In this document: piece after piece, positions 55,741-64,000 of the stretch | How the letters are laid out: each line of letters starts with the position of its first letter | Numbering within the stretch: position 1 is the first letter of the stretch | NCBI GenBank assembly: GCA_022036555.1 | Contig: CM039124.1 | Coordinates: forward strand, 53,119,583 to 53,183,582 | Source: Microstegium vimineum | Lineage: Eukaryota > Streptophyta > Magnoliopsida > Poales > Poaceae | Direction: 5' to 3' | Length of the DNA: 64,000 nt | Translations under genes and position numbers: made by a program | The notes under the pieces: generated by a model | What the model saw: only the letters and a program-made list of their open reading frames with translations | The model's database searches: none | Told to the model about the DNA's origin: nothing

Positions 55741-55745
55741 CTTAG
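55741..55745. repeat. Target-site duplication of gypsy copy 2, right
   Basis: CTTAG, identical to 41550-41554. Confidence 0.9.
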
Positions 55746-56206
55746 TTTGTTTTGACTTGTAAGCACTTTTTTGCAAAGGAAGAGCAATAAAGAACAAAAT
55801 AGTGGTTTTGTCTAGCATGCCACTTCATGACTCCCAAAGGACCATTTATCTTCGTGGATTGTTTTGTTTGATTCATAACAAGGATCACTTTTGATTCTAC
55901 CCAAGGGGTTTAGTTTTAGTTATTTTACTTTGTAGAACTTTGTATGTAGAGATGCACCTTTCATTCGAAAATTATAAATTTTTTTGGATTTTTCCTAAGT
56001 CAAACATCTTCAATTTTGACCAACTTTATAAAATATACACCAACATATAGAAGATCAAATTTGTGTCATAAAATTCTCCAAGAAATATATTATGGTAGAG
56101 CACTTATTTAACTTGAAGTTGTTCATATTTTTTTCTAAGACCACCCTTTAGTTAAAGTTAGAGAAATTTGATTTAGAACAAACTTGAACTGAAGAATGCA
56201 GATAGT
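55746..56206. other. AT-rich intergenic DNA
   Basis: No gene-like open frame, RNA gene or transposon end recognised. Confidence 0.5.
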
Positions 56207-56491
56207 ATTTCCTTCGTTCCAAAAAAGTGCAATTATAGCTCGGTTTAGAGTGAGTCAAACTTTCTTAAGTTTGACCAAATTTATAGAAAATAATATTGAT
56301 ATTTATGTCTTTAAATAAATTTACTATAAAAATATATTTCATATCTAATCTAACGATATTATTTATTTGGTATAAAAAATATCATAGATTTTCATATAGA
56401 TTTTGGTTAAACTTGAAATTATTTGACTTCTTGAGAAATGATAATTGTTTTTTTAGGGGGTGAGGCAGGGGGCGGGTGAGGTAGGGAGTAT
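56207..56491. mobile_element. Stowaway-like MITE
   Basis: Left end TATTTCCTTCGTTCCAAAAA, right end inverted TACTCCCTACCTCACCC. The interior has CAAACTTTCTTAAGTTTGACC and AT-rich non-coding sequence typical of the family. The right end seems to hold a small GC-rich insertion. Confidence 0.55.
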
Positions 56492-57126
56492 CAAAGCAAG
56501 CATTTGCTATCTGACATACAACATGTCGTTTTCATTATATGCGGAGACAGAACACTCTGCACGCCGGTGTTCAGCTCTGAGTTATCTGTATCAAAGAAAG
56601 TAACAAACCGTACTGTATATGGGAAAGTAAAGTAGAAAATTAGGAGTTGTGCGCTCGACGACGTCAACATGCACATCGAGCATGCCATGGAGTTGAGCAT
56701 GCCATGAAATAGAGCTCAGAGTCCATCAGAAATCCTGAACTGAAACGCATTAGCCCAATGCAACAAACCGTACTACAGGTGTCTAGGTGTACGAGGCAGA
56801 GTTTTCGCCGGTTTACAAATGTACGTCGAGGATCAGACGGTATTATTGGCGGCAGTGCAGGTCCAAGTTGTCTCCTGGCAGATCCAAACTTGTCTCCGGC
56901 ACATCACACCTGTGGAGCCCTGCGTAACCGGCCATGAAGGCATGAACCAAGCTACTACTGTGCCGTGTGCTCACCTGTGCAAAATGCCAGCCGCCAAAAG
57001 AAAAAGCCCGTCCTTCTCTGCGAGGGCAGCGAGAAGATGGGGTGAGGCCGCGTGGCGCAATACGCGCGGCGCAACCGGTTTCAGCAGGAGATAGAGCAGA
57101 GCACAGCGGCCAGCGGGGGTAGTAGA
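56492..57126. other. Intergenic DNA, no gene recognised
   Basis: A 91-codon frame (56819-57094, plus) has no recognisable domain or supporting signals. Confidence 0.45.
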
Positions 57127-57365
57127 TATAACCTGTGTTTAGATACTGGAAATGAGCTGAAAAAAATCATATAGTACTTATCACGTCACACTGTAGCAAT
57201 TTTGTTTTTATTTGATAATAATTGTCTAAACATTGATTAATTAGGTTTAAAATGTTCGTCTCGCAAAGTATAACAAAACTGTATAATTAGTTTTTTATTT
57301 CATCTATATTTAGTACTCTATATATGTGCCGATATTTTGATGTGACGGGAAATGAGAATTCGATG
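57127..57365. repeat. MITE fragment related to 13140-13480
   Basis: CATTGATTAATTAGG, TTCGTCTCGCAAAGTA and TGTGACGGGAAATGAGAATTC follow the order of a common grass MITE whose members carry a 'GTCTCGC...' block. Confidence 0.45.
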
Positions 57366-58962
57366 TGATGGGGATGTGCGCGGCACGGTGAAAGACCGGT
57401 GCGGCATCAAGGCGCCGTCATTCTCATCGGCGGTATTCGTCTCCAGCGCCGTCGCCGTTCAATTTAATGCCGCGACACGGGTGCAGTGACAATTGTCGCC
57501 AATCACCACTCGCTTGTCTAACTCTACGAAAGCGGCTGCCCTTATCAATCACTGCATGTTGCTACCACACTACCCGGCCCCTTCGATGTTAGTAGTAGTA
57601 TGACAATTTATTTATTTATTTATTTGTTGTTAGAAAAAAAGGGATGTACTAGTATACTAGTATGTCCTTATATATATACCTGCCATTGTGTATGCTAGCT
57701 ACTTGTCTATGCATCCTGGAACATAGAAATATACTGGTAGTATATTACTAACATATAAGTGCTCATTTCCCTGCAAAATTCAGATCACAATCGCATTTAA
57801 AGTCACGGACATATATCGTGAAAGAATGCTCTCTCGCGCGGGGCCATAAAAGCATATCGTGAAACAGAGAGTGTGCTACCAAACTGGCATCAGTCCATTC
57901 AGAAAGCTTTTAGAAGCGGGCACCAGCGGACAGGTCAGCTACAAAGAAGCGATGCAATCAGAGGCGTTAGCATTACGTCCAGGTTGCTACGCATGCAGTT
58001 GATACTAATGGATCTTTTTCATTGTCCCTTTCCAAGTTTAGGGATGCCGATGAGGGTTTAGGCAGAGGTGGTTATAAGCTTAGCTCGTCTGAGTATATGG
58101 ATCGATCCCAAGCGCAACAGTCGATTTCGACATGCTCCTTTCTTGAGGGGGGACACGAGAGCGATAGGTACTAGATAGCGGTATAAGCTCATAAATCCTT
58201 CTTCCGTCGGCACTCGCGTGGATGTAACCTCTGCATGAAATCGACCTATGCATGACAGCATGAGTGCTTTGTGGCTCCATGGATTGCTACAACTACAACC
58301 TAGTAGCTTATTATGGCGCATTTGGAATAGCAATAACAATAACCACTCTGGTCTCTGTGTCGTCATCTCTCATGTGCACACATATATGAGGATGTTATCC
58401 TACACTCATGGTAAAATCTTCTATAAATGTCCTTTTGTATGGAGATATGCAGTACATGATCTCTTGTTGGTACTCCACTACCCCCAAATGCTGCTTTCCC
58501 TTTCAAATAATGCTCATCCAAGCGCTCTGGCTAATGTGTGACCATCACTGCAATATCTGTCGCTCACTCCATCACTGCAATATTACGCCGGCGAGCGCAA
58601 GCTGTAATCGGCTCAACCAACAACCCCAGCATGCTTAGCCGCCCCCAAACAACGTGGACCGCATGAGAAACGAACGAGCAACTACGCGAAACGACCCTAC
58701 CGACGAGCATGGCGGCACCCCGCACGCGGCCGCTCATGCGCCGGCGAACACACGCACGCGCTCGATCAACCAACAACGCGAACGTACTCAGGACGACTAG
58801 ATGAAGCTAGCGCAAGGCTCTGACTCGAAAATGACCAACCAAAACGAAAGACCGACGAGCGCACAGTCACGACGGCCATGAACCGCGGCGGCGCTCGTGG
58901 ACAGAGCTCGACGGCTCGATTCAAGGGAAACCAAGCGCGTGAATAGTTCGAGGTACTCACCC
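57366..58962. other. Intergenic DNA, no gene recognised
   Basis: Mixed composition. It includes a TTTA microsatellite near 57607 and a GC-richer patch at 58.6-58.95 kb. None of the short frames shows a domain. Confidence 0.45.
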
Positions 58963-61190
58963 TTGTAGGGTCGAGATGGCGGACTAGAGGAGGGTGAATA
59001 GTCTTTGCTAAAACTTAAGCGCTCCGGCTAACCGAATCAAATGCGGAATTAAAACTATCGGTCTAGCCAAGACTACACCCCTCTATCTATAACTCTAGCA
59101 CCTAGCAAATATGTCTATTAAGCTAACTAAGGTGCCAAGCTAGGAGGCTCACCTAAACAAGTCTGGGTTGCAAGGTCACACAAACCTAAGCAACTAGTAC
59201 TCTAAGCACACCGGGAGCTCCTACACATACTAGTAAGCAAAACACAAAGCACCTAAGCTCACTAGCAACACTCAATAGCAAGGCTACACAAGCCTAACTA
59301 GAGAGCTCAACTTACTTAGCTACACAAACTAAGCAATGTGACTAACAAGGCTACACAAGCCAATTAGTCACTCAAGATCTTACTTATAAGCTACACAAGC
59401 TAGAAGGCAACTAGTTAAGCTACACAAGCTAACTAGTTACAAGAGCAACAACTAACCACTAGCACAAGTAAGAAAGTAAATACAAGCTAGTGATTTGGAG
59501 AATGCAAACCACCGAGAAGATGTACAAGGTTGACACGATGATTTTTCTCCCGAGGTTCACTTGGTCGCCACCAAGCTAGTCCTCGTTGTGTTGACCACAC
59601 ACTTGGTGATTCGGCGGCTAATAGACGTTCACAAGCCTAGCCCACTAACTCGGACGCCGCAAGAATCCACCCACAAGTGAGGGTAGCTCAATGACACGCT
59701 CAACTAGAGTTGCTCTTCGCGATCCCCACGGGGCGAGCACAACACCCCTCACAAGCTCTTCTCCGGAGCGCCGCACAATCTTCTTGCGCGCTTCGACGGA
59801 GCCACAAGCCACCAAGCCTTCTAGGAGGTGGCAACCTCCAAGAGTAACAAGCACCACGAGCTTGCAAGTCGATCACCTAGTGCCACACGAAGCTATCTCT
59901 CAAAGCAACGCACTAGTAATCGCTCTCTCACACAATCAGATGAAGTCTATCAAGTGTGTGTGAGTTAGAGGGCTCCCAACCAAGCACAACTAAGGGTAAT
60001 ACAACCCCAAGGTGCTCCCCTAGCCCCAAGGGCCGGCCAAGGGCTATAAATAGCCACACCATCGAAACTAGCCATTTTACCCACTCACTGGGCCTTCTTG
60101 CGTACCTCTGGACGCAAGTTCATAGGGGGTCCGGACCATCACGCGCGCGTCCGGACCCTCATAGCCATTAGAAATTGCCCGTTGGCGCGCTCACCGCGCT
60201 CTGCCACGCGTCTCCGGACGCTTGCAATAGTGCCGCACCGGACCTACAAGCTGCGTCCGGACCTCCACTCCAGAGAGCGCCAGACACCGGACGTGCGTCC
60301 GGATCCCTGCGTCCGGACGACAAACAGCGTCCGGTTCTTCACTCAGAGCCGTTAGAGAGAGGGTAAACCTCCGTACGCAGCGTCCGGAGTTCCCAGTCCG
60401 AACGACAAACAGCGTCCGGATCTCCTGCTCCTGATCAGGCACACTAGGGTTTGCTTCCGGACGCATCCGCGATGGTCCGGACCAGCAGCACCCTTGCGTC
60501 CGGAGCTCATACCCGAGCCAAACCGAGCTGCCACTTTTTCCTTGCTTCTCAAGTGTTAACACAAATGTGTTCTTCACCTTGTGCAAGTGTGTTAGCATTT
60601 TCACAAATATTTTCAAAGCATTTTCACTTGCTTCTTACCACGCCACTCGATCCTAATTTATCGCAAAGTTAGATCGCTCACAGTGGCACTAGATAACCGA
60701 TATGCAAACAAGTTTGCTCCTCTTGATAGTACGGCTATCTATCCTAAACCCGATCATAATCTTATCTACACACCTATGACCGGTGAAATGAAATGCCCTA
60801 TGGTTATACCTTTGCCTTGCGCATTCTATTCCATCTCCATCTCCAATGTTGATACAACACATGCACCAACCACTTGTCAAATGATATGATCCACTCCATA
60901 TCATCACATGACTGTGTTGGTTCATCGATCTTGACCTCACTTGCTCTTCACTGTTGCCTTGGTCCATCGGCGCCAAGCATCACCCACTTGCCCTTCACAC
61001 TTGCAACCGGTCCATCAAGCTAAGCCTCATCTTGATCTTCTCCACCTTGATCACATGACTCCATGTCATGTCTCATGTGCAATAAGCTCCTTCATCATAC
61101 AATCATATGTGAACTAATCTCCTGTGTATATATCACTTAAACACATATTAGTTCACCTAAATTGTCACTCAATTACCAAAATCACATAGG
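58963..61190. repeat. Copia-like LTR sequence with TCCGGA-rich segment
   Basis: GGCGGACTAGAGGAGGGTGA, AACCGAATCAAATGCGGAAT and GCTACACAAGC-rich tracts (59.2-59.45 kb) are familiar from long LTRs of grass copia (SIRE/Maximus-type) elements. 60.1-60.5 kb holds more than a dozen GTCCGGAC-like motifs. Near 61.15 kb ACTCAATTACCAAAATCACA resembles such an LTR's end. No polyprotein was seen, so a solo LTR is likely. The boundaries are approximate. Confidence 0.5.
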
Positions 61191-62358
61191 AATTCTCAAC
61201 CCTGGTCACGGAACACCTGCTATCGCGGCCGGAGATGAAGCAGAACGACCGGTCGACGAAGACCGTGTCGGCGAGGAAGTTGAACCGAGCGGCAACGTCA
61301 ATGTTCCCAGAGCTACGGTCCACCAAAGAAGAAACGGAGAAGCCGACGAGGATCAGTGATGAACGAAGAGGAAGAAACGAGAAAGAAAGAAACAATGCGG
61401 CTCCTGGTTAGCCCGGACAACGGCGGACCAGAGAGGCGGCACTCTCGCCGGAGCCGAGGAAGAAGATGATGCGCCGGCGATTTGCGCGTCCCCCACTTCA
61501 ACCGACTGGTGCGGGAGGTGTACTAGCTCAAGGCGAAAGCTATTACGGTGGATGGCGATCTTGGGAGTGACTGGAACGCTTGTGTGAGCTCGGCGACGCG
61601 AAGTGTTCGCGCGGAGGAGCAGAGCAGGGCAGAACGCGCGGCGTCGAGCGTGGAAAGAGAGGGCAGGGGTGGATGGTGTCCCGTTTTGTAGACGGCAACG
61701 GGGCCGTGGCGTTGCCACACACCTGCTGCGACGCCTACTGAGGCCAGGAGGCGCGCGGTGGCCGGACAGATGTCGGCGCCATGACTCAACTCGACATACA
61801 GGTGTTCGGTGAAATGTCCAAACTGCCCTGCGACTGTTTTTGCAAAAAGCTCAACCTTCCAGGGATTTTCATGAAAAACTTAGAACACAAAAGTTTCTCC
61901 AAATATCATGATCTACACTTTTGGCAACATACACTTTTTCAAATTCGGCCTAGAAATGAAAATGCATTTTTAAAAATTTAAAAACCTTTTTAAATGAATT
62001 TCCCCCTTTCTAATTACTTTAAAAACTTGAACAACACTTGAAAAATTATAAACACAACAAATGCAATTCAAACAGAGATCTATCATATTGCTTAAACAAC
62101 CATATGCAAATTCTTTATAGATTTTGAAAATCATGTTTAGGGTTTAATCCACCCCCTCTGGGAATTAGGGTTTGGATTCAAATTTAAATTTTGGAATTTG
62201 AAAAGATGACCCTGCAATCACACCATGGATCAAACATAAGCAAGTAAACTCATTTTAGTTCAATGCATATCCAGGTTTTCAAATAAATGAATGATGCTTC
62301 ATGCATATGATGACATGATCAAGTTTTAATTAAGTGCTTAAACACTAGGGGTGTTACA
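61191..62358 (-). repeat. Probable gypsy LTR remnant (TGTAACACCCC end)
   Basis: Read on the minus strand, the sequence starts TGTAACACCCCTAGTGTTTA at 62358, a common start of grass gypsy LTRs. The following AT-rich then GC-rich sequence has no domain. The far end near 61.2 kb (GGTGTTCCGTG) is only suggestive. Confidence 0.4.
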
Positions 62359-63064
62359 CGCGTCCGACGTCAAGGCAGCGAGGGGGCCGCGTTTGGCGGT
62401 GGATCCAGCGTCGAGGCGGCAGCCCGTCCGACGGCGGCGCGTTCGGCGTCCCGACAGCGTGGGGGCAGCGCCTGGCGGCGGATCCGGCGTCAAGGCGGCA
62501 GCCCGTCCCGACAGCGTGGGGGCAACGTCTGGGTTTTTTTGCCAATCCGGCAGGTTTTTTTTTCCCGGGAGGTGGGAGCAGGCTCGGGGTTTTTTTTACG
62601 GGAGGTGGGGCGCTCGCGAGTCCGCGCAGACTCCTGATGTTTTTTTCTTTTTGTCGGGAGGTGGGAGCAGCGTCGGGAGGCGTGGTGAAGCCAGGTAGAC
62701 GGGTCCTCTCCGTATTTTTTTAGTTGTAGTAAGTATGTATGTAGATATGTAGATTTCGTGTGCAATTTGTATGACAATATGCAATTATATGATGCTACAT
62801 ATTGGGAAAAAATGCTCCTTTGCTACAGTACTTTTATTTATATTGTGTCATGCAATTTTTTTAAGGCAACACGTACATAATCAACAAAGAATATATATTT
62901 ATGTTTTTGATATAGGTACATGTTTGAATCTTCAGCTAGGGAAAAAAAAAATCTTATCTTAGTCCATTTTGCAAGGTAAGAACGCGTTTGCTCCACCTTA
63001 ATATGCATTATACATGCTTATCTATTTTGGTTCACTATAAGATTGCAAACATTTATATCAAAAC
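62359..63064. other. Intergenic DNA with homopolymer T runs
   Basis: GC-rich repeats of GGCGGCAGCCCGTCCGAC type (62.4-62.53 kb) are followed by several T runs of 6-9 and AT-rich DNA. No gene recognised. Confidence 0.45.
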
Positions 63065-63450
63065 ACTACTATAGAACTACTAGCTTTTAGTCCTGGTTTT
63101 TTGAACCGGGACTACGAATTACATTTAGTCTCGGTTCTTGCAACAAAAAAAATAATGCATCTCACCGCTGCGTCCCTTGAGATTCGAACCCAAGATCTAG
63201 CGCGTAGCTTACCACCCAACCTACACAGTAGATCTAACAAAAGATGAGACATTTTTCTTTTGAACTAACCAAATTAAGGATCTTTAGTCTCGATTTGTAA
63301 CACCAACCTGGGTTAAAAGGTTCTACCAACCGGGGCTAAAGGTACTGTAGCCGGTTAGTATATAAAACTAGGAGTAATTCGTCTTTATTCTCGGACATGA
63401 AATTTATCGAGACTGTTGCACATCGACCAAAGGTCTGTTTTCTAGTAGTG
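63065..63450. mobile_element. Non-autonomous CACTA element with tRNA-like segment
   Basis: Begins CACTACTATAGAAC and ends GTTTTCTAGTAGTG, its near-exact inverse. Subterminal TTTAGTCCTGGTT and inverted AACCGGGACTA motifs are typical of small grass CACTA elements. The centre holds, on the minus strand, a B-box-like GGTTCGAATCTC and an upstream GGTGGTAAGCTACGCG resembling a tRNA. The flanking triplets AAA and AGA do not match, so a 3-bp duplication is not confirmed. Confidence 0.65.
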
Positions 63451-64000
63451 AGAGTGTGTGATGGACAACTCTTCTGTACACGTAATCAAGTCTTAACCAT
63501 CACACTTAATTCATTCGTAGAAAGAGTATCTTGAAAGATTACGGCATCGCAAATGTCTGAAGTACTACTACGCAAATCTAAAGTTTTCTCGTAATACTTC
63601 GCCAACTTGTAGAGAATCTAACAATGCAACCAATGCAAGTATCATGCACACTACTAGATACTCTCTCTCTCACACACACACACACTGCAGTCGATCTGTG
63701 CCCTGGGGACATGCATATATATGCTCACAAGTTGCGGTCTAGTAGCTGGCTATAGCGTGCAGCCAAAGGACAAGCTCCAGACAATCACCTCGATGACACT
63801 ATAGATAAACATTTGAATCGTTTGATCCTGCTTGTTTGTTTTATCAGCAGGCTCCCGAGAAAACCGTTATGGAGTTACCAGACACGAGAGGAACGTACGG
63901 CTACTGCTGTCGTGCCGGAAATGTAGGGCCATATCGCTAGCTCTCTCAAGCTTCAAAACATCACATGGACCATATGACCCCCAAGGGCGCAAATACCAAG
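63451..64000. other. Intergenic DNA with CT/CA microsatellite
   Basis: A CTCTCT-CACACACA tract lies at about 63661-63685. No gene recognised up to the window end. Confidence 0.5.

Noticed and set aside
63140..63240. tRNA gene on the minus strand
   Set aside because: A B box is present, but I could not pair a convincing acceptor stem or anticodon arm; kept only as a tRNA-like segment of the CACTA element.

Overview
This is nuclear DNA from a grass, probably a panicoid such as a sorghum, sugarcane or maize relative (inference). The signs are three intron-bearing or GC-rich plant genes, many short DNA transposons of grass type (Stowaway, Tourist, hAT, CACTA), a tRNA-derived SINE, and large Ty3/gypsy LTR retrotransposons. 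There are no bacterial genes, operons or CRISPR arrays.

Layout: 1-3866 is the 3' part of a Tat-lineage Ty3/gypsy element (plus orientation), cut by the window edge. 3867-13.9 kb is gene-free and repeat-rich: an eroded LTR element, two TIR elements and a SINE with a 17-bp target duplication. 14086-21181 is an 11-exon MAPKKK5-like protein kinase gene. 21.2-28.5 kb holds a LINE tail, a Stowaway and a hAT element. 28767-29606 is an intronless two-finger C2H2 repressor (C1-2i class, EAR motif). 29.6-37.8 kb is intergenic, with MITEs, an RNase H fragment and an 83-bp tandem duplication. 37872-39777 (minus) is a three-exon HOOKLESS1-like GNAT acetyltransferase with an apparent 1-bp frameshift.

41555-55740 is a second copy of the Tat-lineage element, in minus orientation. 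It has a CTTAG target duplication and near-identical LTRs, but its 5' LTR has lost about 275 bp together with the primer-binding site and the start of gag. gag-pol (minus) carries dual RNase H domains and is broken by in-frame stops and homopolymer frameshifts. Converging on it from the other strand is a separate six-exon gene (PF04195-like N-terminus, coiled-coil tail) with its own TATA box and five 81-88 bp introns. Element-specific hairpins and repeats lie between the two genes and next to the 3' LTR. 55.7-64 kb is gene-free and holds MITEs, a copia-like LTR region rich in TCCGGA, a gypsy LTR end and a CACTA element containing a tRNA-like B box.

The three host genes are unrelated in function (signalling kinase, transcriptional repressor, acetyltransferase) and each appears to have its own promoter. 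The most unusual structure is the intron-containing gene carried antisense inside the retrotransposon. Its introns can survive retrotransposition because the element's genomic RNA is the complementary strand.
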